From Thermopolyspora flexuosa (GTDB taxonomy: Bacteria; Actinomycetota; Actinomycetes; Streptosporangiales; Streptosporangiaceae): 64,000 bases of DNA. Every line of letters starts with the position of its first letter. The first letter of the stretch is position 1. Of the stretch, positions 1 to 8,209 are shown one piece after another. Both the position numbers and the translations under genes were made by a program. Under the pieces are notes generated by a model. It searched no databases. It saw only the letters and a program-made list of their open reading frames with translations, and had not been told where the DNA came from. The stretch lies in NCBI RefSeq assembly GCF_006716785.1, contig NZ_VFPQ01000002.1:434001-498000 (forward strand), read 5' to 3'.

Positions 1-619
1 CCCGCGGGGCGCTGCCGACCGCGAGGTGCACCTGCCGCCCGGCGAGGTGGAGGTCCTCGGCGATCTGGCAGCCGGACTGGCCGCTGCCCACCACGAGCAC
101 CGCGCCCTCCGGCAGCGCGTCCGGGTTGCGGTACTCCGAGGAGTGCAGCTGGGTGACGGTCGCGGGCAGCCGCTCGGCCATCCGGGGGATCTTCGGGCCG
201 TGGTACGGGCCGGTGGCGACCACCACCTGGTCGGCGGTGAGCGTGCCCGCGGTGGTGGCCAGCTCGAACGCGCCGGACACGGCGCGGCGCAGCCGGGTGA
301 CCCGCACGCCCTCGGCCAGCGGCGGCCGCACGAACGCGGCGTACTCCTCGATGTACCGGATGATCTCCGCGCGGTTCATGAACCCGTCGGGGTCGGGCCC
401 GCGGTAGGGGAAGCCGGGCAGGCGGCACTGCCAGTTCGGGGTCACCAGGAAGAAGTTGTCCCAGCGCCGTTCCCGCCACTCGTACGCGACCCGCTCGGCC
501 TCGAGCACGATGTGCCGGATGCCGCGTTCGCGCAGGTGGTAGCTGATCGACAGGCCGGCCTGGCCGCCGCCGACGACCGCGACCGGGTAGCGGGCCCCGG
601 CCACGCGCGGCGCGCTCAC
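1..619 (-). CDS. Flavin-dependent oxidoreductase, MSMEG_0569 family (C-terminus beyond window)
   Basis: The 5' portion (206 codons) of a flavoprotein of the monooxygenase/FMO-like superfamily runs off the left edge. Two dinucleotide-binding motifs are visible: an N-terminal VVGGGQAG for FAD and a later VVGSGQSG for NAD(P)H. Between them lies [14 protein letters not shown], typical of the MSMEG_0569 family. The GTG start at 619 overlaps the TGA of the upstream gene (GTGA), so the two are translationally coupled. From memory, homologues sit in the nitrilase-containing Nit1C cluster with a radical SAM protein, a GNAT protein and an AIR-synthase-like protein, linked to nitrogen starvation and cyanide use. 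The rest of that cluster, if present, lies outside the window. The substrate is not established. Confidence 0.85.
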   Translation of the reverse strand, partial: MSAPRVAGARYPVAVVGGGQAGLSISYHLRERGIRHIVLEAERVAYEWRERRWDNFFLVTPNWQCRLPGFPYRGPDPDGFMNRAEIIRYIEEYAAFVRPPLAEGVRVTRLRRAVSGAFELATTAGTLTADQVVVATGPYHGPKIPRMAERLPATVTQLHSSEYRNPDALPEGAVLVVGSGQSGCQIAEDLHLAGRQVHLAVGSAPR

Positions 620-936
620 CGGGCGCTCCCGCCTGGAACGTTCCCGCCGGGGGAGTACAGCCGCTCCACGGTCACCGCCGCCCCGGGGGCCGAGCCGTAC
701 CCGGCGGCGATCCGCTCGATCTCGGCGAGCTGGGCCTCCGCGGCGGTGCACGCGACGCCGAACTTGGCCCGCACCCGTTCGCTCGCGATCCGCAGCGCGG
801 TCCGGCTGCGTGCCACGAAGTCCGCCACGTCGTACGACTCACCCGGGGCCAGGTGGTCGGCGACGACGGTGGAGGGGGAGTAACAGCGCTGGGTCCGGCC
901 GTCCGGCCAGCGCACGTCGAAGTAGAGCTCAGGCAT
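616..936 (-). CDS. MSMEG_0570 family nitrogen starvation response protein
   Basis: A small protein of 106 residues starting [13 protein letters not shown]. It matches the MSMEG_0570 family of about 90-100 residues, named for induction in nitrogen-starved mycobacteria. The middle holds a helical stretch ([20 protein letters not shown]); no catalytic motif is apparent. I chose the ATG at 936 because the family begins MPE(L/M) there; an upstream extension to 978 is possible. It is the first gene of a coupled pair with the flavin oxidoreductase. The noncoding segment upstream (979-1103) contains GTnAC half-sites like a GlnR operator. Biochemical function is unknown. Confidence 0.85.
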   Translation of the reverse strand: MPELYFDVRWPDGRTQRCYSPSTVVADHLAPGESYDVADFVARSRTALRIASERVRAKFGVACTAAEAQLAEIERIAAGYGSAPGAAVTVERLYSPGGNVPGGSAR

Positions 937-1028
937 GGTTCCTCCACGCGCGACCTGCCTCGCCGTCGCGCTGAGCACTACTTCAACCTGCGGCGATTAC
1001 CGAACGGGGTCATCCGGAATAACCCGCT

Positions 1029-1064
1029 GTTACTCGACCTGACGCAACGTGACGGGAGCGTAAC
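1029..1064. promoter_or_regulatory. Candidate GlnR-type nitrogen-control site
   Basis: Three GTnAC/GTnAC-like half-sites occur here: GTTAC at 1029-1033, GTGAC at 1049-1053 and GTAAC at 1060-1064, the last two separated by 6 bases as in actinobacterial GlnR boxes. The site lies about 95-130 bases upstream of the nitrogen-starvation gene starting at 936. The spacing of the first half-site does not fit the consensus, so this is a suggestion only. Confidence 0.35.
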
Positions 1065-1103
1065 GATGATCTTGCCTGCGCAGGATCGGGGCTGTGCGGG
1101 CCG

Positions 1104-1865
1104 TCACAACGGGATCCACACCGCGGTGGCGTCGTCGTGGACCTTCGCCGTGCCGCGCGGCCCGTGGGTGCGCTCGGCCTCGCGTACCAGCTCGACGAGC
1201 CGGGCCGGGCCGTACTTCTCCGCGATCGTGACAACCTGCGCCCAGGTGTGGCCGTACCACTCGACCAGCCGGTGGACGCCGTCCGTGCAGACCAGCACGC
1301 CGTCGAGGTCCGTGACCGGCACCGCGCCGGTGAGCGCCTCGCGGGCCGCCTCGGGCCTCGTCGACGCCACCCAGAAGCCGCCCGGCCGGTTGCGCATCGC
1401 GTCCACCAGCCCCGGCGGGTACGGCCGGCCACCGGGCAACCGGGCGACGCGGTCGTCGAGCACCTCCCGCACGCTGCCGTCGCGGTGGCGCAGCACGATC
1501 GGGGAGTCGCACAGGGCCAGGTAGTCGAGGGTGTCGCCGCGGCGGCGGACGATCGACACCGTGGCCGAGGGGGAGCGCGGGTTGGCCAGGTCGCAGGTGC
1601 CGGCGTGGGCGGCCATGGTGTCCCGGATCGCCTCCTCGAGGATCTCTGCCAGGCCGGCCTGGGGGCCGGTGGCGAGGGCGAGGGCGAGCGCGCCGCCGAG
1701 GCGGCCGACCAGCCACGGCACGCCGTGGCGGCACCCGGTGTCGGCGCCGGGGACGGGGGTGGCCCCGTCGAGCACGACGGCCCAATCCGGGCCGCAGACC
1801 ACGTAGTCCTCGTTGGGGCGGGGCGGGCTCGCCGGGGCGGCCTCGGTCGTATAGCTGATCGTCAT
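1104..1865 (-). CDS. PP2C-like serine/threonine protein phosphatase (stand-alone)
   Basis: A 253-residue soluble protein that looks like a compact PP2C/integrated phosphatase domain. Visible features are NEDYVVCGPDWAVVLDGAT near the N-terminus (metal-binding Asp in VLDGAT), DYLALCDSPIVLRHRDG in the middle, VLVCTDGVHRLVE (second Asp region) and a C-terminal KVHDDATAVWIPL that supplies the HDDAT motif of PP2C enzymes. It therefore probably dephosphorylates Ser/Thr-phosphorylated proteins or acts in a stress-signalling relay. The ATG at 1865 is preferred; an upstream extension crosses the divergent promoter. No kinase or sensor is fused or adjacent, so the partner is unknown. Confidence 0.75.
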   Translation of the reverse strand: MTISYTTEAAPASPPRPNEDYVVCGPDWAVVLDGATPVPGADTGCRHGVPWLVGRLGGALALALATGPQAGLAEILEEAIRDTMAAHAGTCDLANPRSPSATVSIVRRRGDTLDYLALCDSPIVLRHRDGSVREVLDDRVARLPGGRPYPPGLVDAMRNRPGGFWVASTRPEAAREALTGAVPVTDLDGVLVCTDGVHRLVEWYGHTWAQVVTIAEKYGPARLVELVREAERTHGPRGTAKVHDDATAVWIPL

Positions 1866-1983
1866 CCGTGCCCTTCCGTTCGGGGATCGTCGTGGATGCG
1901 CGGCGCCGTACGGCTCGGCGCCCACACCGGCATACCCCGCCGGGCGGTGCCGGCCTCCGCGCGGGCCGGGAAGTGTCGGACCC

Positions 1984-2304
1984 GTGTGCGATGCTGCGGG
2001 CGTGAAGGTCGTGTTCGATGGCGAGCTGTGGATCTGGGACGCGCGGCGGAGCGAGAGCTGGACGTTCGTCAGCCTGCCGGTCGAGGCGTCCGAGGAGATC
2101 CGCGAGCGGTTCGCCGGGCGGCTGCGCGGGTTCGGGTCGCTGCGGGTCCGGGCCACGATCGGCGACACCACGTGGACGACCTCGATCTTTCCGGACAGCC
2201 GGGAGGGCGCCTACGCGCTGCCGATCAAGCGCGCCGTCCGTCAGGCCGAGGGGGTCGAGGCCGGTGACGTCGCCACCGTGACCGTCGAGGTGCTCGGCGG
2301 CTGA
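1984..2304 (+). CDS. DUF1905 domain-containing protein
   Basis: About 106 residues consisting almost entirely of a DUF1905 domain: FDGELWIWD, SWTFVSLPVE, GFGSLRVRATIGDTTWTTSIFP, and a C-terminal LPIKRAVRQAEGVEAGD ending in a beta-strand (VATVTVEVL). The family forms a small beta-barrel of unknown function and is often found alone or fused to YdeI-type domains. The start is ambiguous: GTG at 1984 with GGGAAG upstream, or GTG at 2002 directly before KVVFDG. It is divergent from the phosphatase gene and ends 6 bases before the convergent SDR gene. Confidence 0.8.
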   Translation: MCDAAGVKVVFDGELWIWDARRSESWTFVSLPVEASEEIRERFAGRLRGFGSLRVRATIGDTTWTTSIFPDSREGAYALPIKRAVRQAEGVEAGDVATVTVEVLGG

Positions 2305-2310
2305 GCGGGG

Positions 2311-3135
2311 TCAGGACATCGTGACGACCTGGCCGGTGACCCGCCGCGCCTGCTCGGAGGCGAGGAAGACGATCACGTCGGCGACCTCCTCCGGGGTCGC
2401 GACCCGTCCGGTGGGGCTGTAGGCGCGCACCTCCGCCTCGACCTCGGGGGTGACCCATCCGGTGTCGGTGACGGGCGGGTGGACGACGTTCGCGGTGATG
2501 CCGTGGCGGCCCAGCTCGGCCGCGGCGGACATGGTGTAGTTCACCTGGGCCGCCTTGGCCGCGCCGTACGACACCTCCTGGGGGAAGCCGGACGGGCCGC
2601 CGGAGGTGAGGCCGATGATCCGGCCCCAGGTGGCGCCGCGGCGGATGTGGCGGCGGGCGAACTCGGCGATGAGCAGCGCCGGGGCGCGGGCGTCGACGGC
2701 GAACTGCCGGTCGTACGACTCGGCGTTCACCGGGCGCAGCGCGCGGCCGAACCGGTCGCGGGCGTCCGGGAGGAACGTGTCGGCGAGCCAGCCGCTGGCG
2801 TTGTTCACCAGGATCTCCACCGGGCCGAAGGCCGCCTCCGCCCGGTCGAACAGCATCGGCACGCTCGCCGGGTCGGCCAGGTCGGCCTCGACCGCCTCGG
2901 CGCGCCCGCCGCTCGCGCGGATGCGGGCGAGCACCTCGTCGGCGTTCCGCGCGCGCAGCTCGCCGTACGCGGGCGGGAAGGCCGTGTCGTCGGCGTGCTC
3001 GGCCGGATCCAGCCGCTTGTAGGTGAGGAGGACGGCGACCCCGTGCGCGGCCAGCGCGATCGCCGTGGCCGCCCCGATGCCCTGGTTCGCACCGGTGACC
3101 AGCGCCACCCTGCCCGTCAGGCCCGGATCGATCAT
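2311..3135 (-). CDS. SDR family NAD(P)-dependent oxidoreductase
   Basis: A 274-residue classical short-chain dehydrogenase. The cofactor motif TGANQGIG is at residues 14-21, the NNAS motif follows around residue 112, and the catalytic Ser is followed by YGAAK (Y-x-x-x-K). The C-terminal segment EEVADVIVFLASEQARRVTGQVV is typical of FabG-like members. An insertion of about 25 residues after the second strand (LDPAEHADDTAFPPAYGEL) is longer than usual and may shape the substrate pocket. Substrate cannot be predicted. It stands alone between a convergent DUF1905 gene and a divergent CmcJ-like gene. Confidence 0.9.
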   Translation of the reverse strand: MIDPGLTGRVALVTGANQGIGAATAIALAAHGVAVLLTYKRLDPAEHADDTAFPPAYGELRARNADEVLARIRASGGRAEAVEADLADPASVPMLFDRAEAAFGPVEILVNNASGWLADTFLPDARDRFGRALRPVNAESYDRQFAVDARAPALLIAEFARRHIRRGATWGRIIGLTSGGPSGFPQEVSYGAAKAAQVNYTMSAAAELGRHGITANVVHPPVTDTGWVTPEVEAEVRAYSPTGRVATPEEVADVIVFLASEQARRVTGQVVTMS

Positions 3136-3284
3136 GCGCCCAGTCTCGCAGCCGGCGCCCGGCGTCTCACCGGATTTCCGCCCGGTCGCCAGGCGGCGCC
3201 ACGACGGCGGGGCGTACGTGGGGCCGGGGAACCCGTCCCGTATGTCCCGAGAAATTCCTTTCCGTCCGGTGAAAAGACGGGACA

Positions 3285-3300
3285 GGAAAATTTCCGGAAA
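3285..3300. promoter_or_regulatory. Overlapping palindromes upstream of CmcJ-like gene
   Basis: Within the AT-richer divergent region, GGAAAATTTCC (3285-3295) overlaps TTTCCGGAAA (3291-3300), giving three alternating GGAAA/TTTCC half-sites about 95 bases before the start at 3394. The local drop in GC and the symmetry suggest an operator or promoter element for the CmcJ-like gene; the binding protein is unknown. Confidence 0.3.
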
Positions 3301-3393
3301 CCTTTGAATGGGAGCCGCAGGACGAAATCGGGATCCGCGGGATCTCGGCCATCAGGGCACGTCACGGGCCGTGAAACGGGAGAAGTACCACCA

Positions 3394-4248
3394 ATGACGG
3401 TCGCCGAAACCACTCAGGTTCCCACCATTAAGGGCGAGCTCAGCTATCTCGCCCCCGAGTCCAAGGTGCTGCGCCGCTTCACCGCCCCGGGAGCGAGCGT
3501 CAACACCGGGATCTACCGCACGTACGAGATGACGATCCACAACGGGCGGCCGGTCGCCGACCGGTTCACCCTCGACCGCAACGGCTTCGAGATCATCGAG
3601 CACCGCTCGGCCGTACGGGACTTCACCGACCGCGAGGAGGTCGATCGGGTGTACGTCGGCGAGGTGGTGGAGTTCATCAAGTCGTACACCGGGGCCGACC
3701 ACGTGGTGCCGATGGGCTGGGTGCTGCGCCGCGCCGCCGACCCCGCGGCGAACGCCTCGCAGCCCGCGGCGGCGCTGGTGCACGACGACTTCTCGGTGCA
3801 GGGCGCGCAGGAGCGGGCCGCCTCGCTGTACGCCCGGCACTTCCCGGACGGGCCCGGCTACCGGCGGGCGCTGATCACGAGCCTGTGGCGCGTGTTCAGC
3901 CCGCCGCCGCAGGACTGGCCGCTCGCGATCTGCGACTACACCAGCGTGCGCGAGGGTGAGGGCATCCCGAACCGGCTCTACTTCGTCGACCGCATCCCCG
4001 ACGACCTGTTCCAGGAGATGCCCGAGGACCACCCCGGCACGAGCGGCTTCGAGTTCCTCCACCAGCCGTACCACAAGTGGTGGTACTTCCCGGACATGAC
4101 CCGCGACGAGATCCTGTTCTTCAAGCTCAACGACAGCGACCAGACGCGGGCCTGGATGGTGCCGCACTCGGCGTTCCACGACCGGACCGTGCAGGCGACC
4201 ACGCCCCGGCACAGCATCGAGTTCCGCAGCGTCGCGTTCTTCGAGTGA
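3394..4248 (+). CDS. CmcJ/NvfI (GA4-desaturase-like) family oxidoreductase
   Basis: A 284-residue protein resembling CmcJ, a component of cephamycin 7-methoxylation, and fungal GA4-desaturase-like Fe(II)/2-oxoglutarate enzymes. Features include MTIHNGRPVADRFTLDRNGFEI near the N-terminus, PPPQDWPLAICDYTSV in the middle, HKWWYFPDMTRDEILFFK, then HSAFHDRTVQ and a C-terminal RHSIEFRSVAFF that provide His and Arg positions expected for metal and co-substrate binding. ATG 3394 follows CGGGAGAAG. No beta-lactam genes occur nearby, so the substrate is probably a different small molecule. The gene is monocistronic. Confidence 0.8.
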   Translation: MTVAETTQVPTIKGELSYLAPESKVLRRFTAPGASVNTGIYRTYEMTIHNGRPVADRFTLDRNGFEIIEHRSAVRDFTDREEVDRVYVGEVVEFIKSYTGADHVVPMGWVLRRAADPAANASQPAAALVHDDFSVQGAQERAASLYARHFPDGPGYRRALITSLWRVFSPPPQDWPLAICDYTSVREGEGIPNRLYFVDRIPDDLFQEMPEDHPGTSGFEFLHQPYHKWWYFPDMTRDEILFFKLNDSDQTRAWMVPHSAFHDRTVQATTPRHSIEFRSVAFFE

Positions 4249-4343
4249 CCCGACCCGGACGGCGTGGTCCCCGGGCGCGACACCGTCTTTCGCCACGCGG
4301 AACAGCTGATAATCCCGGCAAAACGACACGGTAAGGTCCTCGC

Positions 4344-4757
4344 ATGACCGAGAAGGCGACGATCCCCGACGAGTACAAGGAACTGCTCGACGCCCCGGTG
4401 GCCATCCTCGCGACCAACGGCCCCAGCGGGCGGCCGCAGGTGTCGGCGATCTCATTCCTCTACGACGCCGAGGACGGGCTGATCAAGATCTCCCTCAACG
4501 ACACCCGGCAGAAGATGAAGAACCTGCGCCGGGATCCGAAGTGCACGCTCCTCATCGTGGACCCGCAGACGCCGTTCCGGACCCTGGAAATCCGGGCCGA
4601 CGCGGAGATCCAGCCCGACCCGGACTTCTCCTGGTGCGCCCGCATCGGCCAGGGCAAGTACAACGCGGACTTCCGGGTGCACGACAAGCCGGGGGAGACC
4701 CGCTCGCTCGTCATCCTTCACCCCAAGCGCGTCGTCGGCACCGACCTGCGGCGCTGA
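4344..4757 (+). CDS. PPOX-class F420/FMN-dependent oxidoreductase
   Basis: A 137-residue split-barrel flavoprotein. It shows the family landmarks VAILATNGPSGRPQVSAI (cofactor strand), IKISLNDTRQKMKNLRRDPK and TLLIVDP, followed by the second half of the barrel. Actinobacterial members of this length commonly use F420 rather than FMN, but the sequence alone does not settle this. The likely role is reduction or protection against a small redox-active compound. ATG 4344 lies 95 bases after the CmcJ-like gene on the same strand, so co-transcription is possible. Confidence 0.8.
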   Translation: MTEKATIPDEYKELLDAPVAILATNGPSGRPQVSAISFLYDAEDGLIKISLNDTRQKMKNLRRDPKCTLLIVDPQTPFRTLEIRADAEIQPDPDFSWCARIGQGKYNADFRVHDKPGETRSLVILHPKRVVGTDLRR

Positions 4758-5564
4758 GCGCGCGTTCCCGCCGGGCAGGGCGTGTCCACGACGACCGCTC
4801 GCCCGGAGAGGCGGGGCCCGCGTCGCCGGAAACGTCGGCGGTCCGGCGCCCCGCCCCGCCGTGACCTGGGCCGCGTCCGCGCGGCCCCGATGCACCGTGG
4901 CACCGTGGCCCGCCGCGCACACCGTGCCACGTCGTGCCACACCGTGCCACGCCGCCGCTCCCGGCGGCCCGTGCCGAGGCCGAGCCGCCGAAGATCAACG
5001 AAGTCGGCGCGCCGGGGAGTTCGCCGCGGTACCGGCCATCACATCACGCAGTGCCGTAATTGCGATTCCGCACAGCCGTTATTCCGGCGTCGTTAACCAT
5101 TTCCTATGCAATTGTTCACGCCATCTTCCGCCGTGCCGTGAGCCATTCACCGGAGTAATCTCCCGCCGCCGTGCTCGCGGGTTCCGCCGCCGCGCCCGCC
5201 GGGACCTCTCCCCGCGCCCCGGCCGCGGTGACGCACTCTCCCCTTTCCGCCGGAGACGCGGCCCAAGCCCTCTCTGCCCGGATTTGGCACGCAGGCTGAC
5301 CAGGATTCGGACGTGACCGAACCCGTAAATATTTCGGTACGGAAACAGAGCGGCGGATCCCGGTAGGCGTCGAGGCCCGGAAGCCGGTATAAGGGCAGTC
5401 GGCCAGGCCGAAGATCGGCACCGACGCCGACGGCCGGGCCGGGAGACTCGGGGGCCTTCGCGCCTGCTTCACGCACCACGGGGAGAAACGGTGCGGGCGA
5501 GGCCGGCGTAACCGATATCGGTCGATATTGCTCGCACACCCGAACACACCGAGGAAGGCCGGCG
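4758..5564. other. 807-base intergenic region with short repeats
   Basis: I see no convincing gene here; open frames are arginine-rich and lack recognisable motifs. The left half carries short tandem GTGCCAC repeats. The right half drops in GC around 5050-5110 and 5310-5345 (CCGTAAATATTTCGG), as expected for promoter DNA. Just before the regulator at 5565, CGATATCGGTCGATAT holds two CGATAT elements that could be an autoregulatory site. Confidence 0.5.
4893..4950. repeat. Short tandem/inverted GTGCCAC repeats
   Basis: CACCGTGG occurs twice in tandem at 4893-4908. Three 10-base units ending GTGCCAC follow at 4921-4950 (accgtgccac, gtcgtgccac, accgtgccac). The first group contains GTGGCAC, the inverse of GTGCCAC, so the block is both tandem and inverted. 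It may be an operator array or simple slippage. Confidence 0.5.
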
Positions 5565-6755
5565 GTGAATGGCGGCGGATATGAATACGGCGACGACGTC
5601 GGTCGGCGCATCGCGCACTGGCGCAAGGTCCGGGGGCTCACCCAGTCGGGGCTCGCCCGCGAGGCGCACGTCTCGCGAAGTCTGATCGCCCAGGTGGAGG
5701 CCGGGCACAAGCCCGCCACGTCCTCGCTGGTCGCGGCCGTGGCCGCCGCGCTGGGCGTGGAGCCGGCGCTGCTGTCCGGCCCGCCGTACCGCAGGGAGGA
5801 CGGCCGCGGCGACGCCGCGCACCGCGCGATCCCCGCGATCCGGCGCGCACTGGCGTACGCGGACCTCGCGCCCGAGGTGGACACGCCCCCGCGCTCGCTC
5901 GACGCGCTCGACGAGGAGCTCGCCACGGTGCAGCGGCTGCAGGGAGCGGCCCAGTACGTGCGGCTCGGCGCGCGGCTGCCCGCGATCATCGAGGAGCTCA
6001 CCGTGCACGCGGTGCAGACCGACCTGCCCCGGGCGTGGCTGCTGCTCAACCGTGCCGACGCGGTCGCGGCCTCGCTCGCCCGGCGGCTGGGCTACCACGA
6101 TCTCGCCCAGGTGGCGATCGAGCGCGCCGCGTTCGCCGCCCAGCGGGCCGACGATCCGCTGCTGCCGCGGCTCGTCGTGCTGTCGCGCGCGCTGCTCCTG
6201 CTCAGCGCCAAGGCGGCGGACCTGGCGTTGGCGATGGCCGTACGGGCGGCCGCCGAGGTCGACCGGGACGAGCCGGGCGGGCTCACCGTGTACGGCGCGC
6301 TGCAGTTGCGGGCCGCGGTCGCGGCCGCGCGCGCCGGGCGGGCGCGGGAGGCCTGGGAGCATCACGGCGAGGCCGAGGAGGTGGCGCGGCGCCTCGGCAA
6401 CGGACCTGATCCGTACGGCCTGCAGGTGCTGCCGGGCAATGTCGCGATTCACGGTTGCGCCATCGCGGTCGAACTCGGCGACTACGACTGCGCGCTGCGC
6501 ATGGACGAACGCATCGTGCTCTCCCCCCGCCTCTGGCCGGAGCGTCGCGCCCACCACGAAATCGATATGGCCCGCGCCTGCCTGGGCGTGGGGCGGCACA
6601 AAGAGGCGCTCCACCGAATCCTGAAAGCGGAAAAGATCGCGCCACAAATGACGCGATATCATCCCACATCGCGCGAAACGGTCATGGAGCTCGAGCGGAA
6701 GTATCGCACCCTTCCGGAATCCCTGCGCGCGCTCGAGCGCCGGATGGGACTCTGA
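5565..6755 (+). CDS. XRE-family transcriptional regulator with TPR-like C-terminal domain
   Basis: A 396-residue regulator. Residues 13-66 form a Cro/C1-type helix-turn-helix (GLTQSGLAREAHVSRSLIAQVEAG). The remainder is all-helical and alanine-rich with tetratricopeptide-like repeats (AWLLLNRADAVAASLARRLG; GRAREAWEHHGEAEEVARRLG; LGVGRHKEALHRILKAEKI). Such HTH-TPR proteins often respond to peptides or small ligands and sit beside secondary-metabolite genes. The GTG start is preceded by GAGGAAGG. A strong hairpin lies 19 bases after the stop, and a methyltransferase gene of the FxLD type follows, so the regulator probably controls that gene or itself. Confidence 0.85.
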   Translation: MNGGGYEYGDDVGRRIAHWRKVRGLTQSGLAREAHVSRSLIAQVEAGHKPATSSLVAAVAAALGVEPALLSGPPYRREDGRGDAAHRAIPAIRRALAYADLAPEVDTPPRSLDALDEELATVQRLQGAAQYVRLGARLPAIIEELTVHAVQTDLPRAWLLLNRADAVAASLARRLGYHDLAQVAIERAAFAAQRADDPLLPRLVVLSRALLLLSAKAADLALAMAVRAAAEVDRDEPGGLTVYGALQLRAAVAAARAGRAREAWEHHGEAEEVARRLGNGPDPYGLQVLPGNVAIHGCAIAVELGDYDCALRMDERIVLSPRLWPERRAHHEIDMARACLGVGRHKEALHRILKAEKIAPQMTRYHPTSRETVMELERKYRTLPESLRALERRMGL

Positions 6756-6773
6756 TAATCGTTTTTGTCAAGG

Positions 6774-6806
6774 CGGCCGTTGTTCACAAGATGTGAACAA
6801 CGGCCG
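6774..6806. terminator. Perfect 15-bp inverted repeat (terminator or operator)
   Basis: Arms of 15 bases (cggccgttgttcaca at 6774-6788 and its exact complement at 6792-6806) flank a 3-base loop, starting 19 bases after the regulator stop. There is no T-run, which is common for actinobacterial terminators. The core TTGTTCACA/TGTGAACAA also resembles a protein-binding palindrome. Confidence 0.6.
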
Positions 6807-6925
6807 TCGCGATTATTTCTAAGGTGTGCAACGGCCCCCGCGACCCCTGGGGAGCAGGTGAGGGATTACAACCGCCGGCCATCGGTTGCGATGCCGGCGG
6901 GCGACGTGCACAAGGGAGAAACGCA

Positions 6926-8209
6926 ATGTCGAGGCCTCGGCCCACCGATGTCGACGCGAGTCCCGCCGCGCCACCGCGCGCGGCCATGGTCGACGGGCTG
7001 CGAGATCTGGGTGACATTCGCGACCCGCGCGTCGCCGCCGCGTTCTTCCGGGTCCCCCGGCACCTGTTCGCACCGGACGAGCCGCTGGAGGCCGGCTACG
7101 CCCTCGACCGGCCGGTGGACCGGCACTTCTCGCGCGTCCGGACGGCCGGGCGCGCCTCGGCCACCCGGCTCGAGGCGATGCTGCTCGAGCAGGCCGGCGT
7201 GGAACGCGGCATGCGCTGCCTGGAGATCGGCGCCGGCTACACCACCGCGCTCCTCGCCGAGCTGGTCGGGGAGGAGGGCGAGGTCGTCGCCGTCGACGCC
7301 GACCCCGACGTCGTCGACCGGACCGCCCGCCGCGTCGCCGCCGCCGGGTACCGCCAGGTGACCCTGTGCCGCGCCGACGGGGAAGACGGCGCGCCCGAGC
7401 ACGCCCCCTTCGACCGGGTGATCGTCACCTCCGGCGCCTGTGACGTGCCGCCGACCTGGATCGACCAGCTCACCGACGACGGCGCGATCGTGGTTCCGCT
7501 GCGCATCCGCGGGCTCACCTGCGGGCTCGTGCTCGAGCGCGAGGACGACCACCTCGTCGCGCGCTCGGCGCAGGTCTGGGGGTTCGTCCCGCTGCGCGGC
7601 GCCGCGGCGTGCGCCGAGCACCTGGTGACCCTCGGCGGGCGGGAGATCGCGTTACGGTTCGACGGGGAACGGCCCGGCGACACCGAGATGCTCGCCGCCG
7701 CGCTCGACGCGCCGCGCGTCGAGGCCTGGTCCGGGGTGCGGATCGGCCTCGGCAAGCCGTTCGAGCTGCTCGAGCTGTGGCTGGCGAGCGTGCTCGACGG
7801 CTTCTGCCTGCTGTCGGTGAACCCCACCCGCGACTCCGGCCGCGTCGATCCGGCGCACCGCGTCGCCTGCCCCGCGATGGCCGGCGCGGGCGGCCTCGCC
7901 CACCTCGCGCTGCGCCGTACCGGCCCCATCGCGGAGTTCGGCGCGCACGCCTACGGCCCCGACGCGGCCCGGCTCGCCGAGGAACTCGCCGAGCAGGTGC
8001 AGGTCTGGGACCGGTACCACCGCGGCGGCCCCGGCCCGCGGATCACGGTCCATCCGGCCGGGGACGCCGCGGGGCCCACGGACGCGGGCCGCCTCCCCGA
8101 CGGCCGCGTCATCGCCAGGCGGCACGTCCGCGTCGCGGTCCGATGGCCCTCGCCGACCGGCCCGGGGTTCGTCCCGCACCCGTGGTACGACACCCTGCAC
8201 GTCGGCTGA
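6926..8209 (+). CDS. SAM-dependent methyltransferase, FxLD-system type (PIMT-like)
   Basis: A 427-residue protein. The N-terminal half is a protein-L-isoaspartate O-methyltransferase-like fold: FFRVPRHLFAPDEP at 41-54, motif I CLEIGAGYTTALL at 98-110, then AVDADPDVVDRTARRV and the acceptor-loop region. The C-terminal 200 residues form an extra domain, as in methyltransferases of FxLD-type lanthipeptide systems, where the enzyme is thought to convert peptide Asp residues. No FxLD precursor peptide, dehydratase or cyclase gene was found in the window, so the natural target here is uncertain. ATG 6926 follows AAGGGAGA. Confidence 0.75.
   Translation: MSRPRPTDVDASPAAPPRAAMVDGLRDLGDIRDPRVAAAFFRVPRHLFAPDEPLEAGYALDRPVDRHFSRVRTAGRASATRLEAMLLEQAGVERGMRCLEIGAGYTTALLAELVGEEGEVVAVDADPDVVDRTARRVAAAGYRQVTLCRADGEDGAPEHAPFDRVIVTSGACDVPPTWIDQLTDDGAIVVPLRIRGLTCGLVLEREDDHLVARSAQVWGFVPLRGAAACAEHLVTLGGREIALRFDGERPGDTEMLAAALDAPRVEAWSGVRIGLGKPFELLELWLASVLDGFCLLSVNPTRDSGRVDPAHRVACPAMAGAGGLAHLALRRTGPIAEFGAHAYGPDAARLAEELAEQVQVWDRYHRGGPGPRITVHPAGDAAGPTDAGRLPDGRVIARRHVRVAVRWPSPTGPGFVPHPWYDTLHVG

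Noticed and set aside
5147-6049. 300-codon minus-strand frame overlapping the XRE regulator start
   Set aside because: Ser/Arg/Pro-rich filler; the regulator on the + strand has a clear HTH and a ribosome-binding site.
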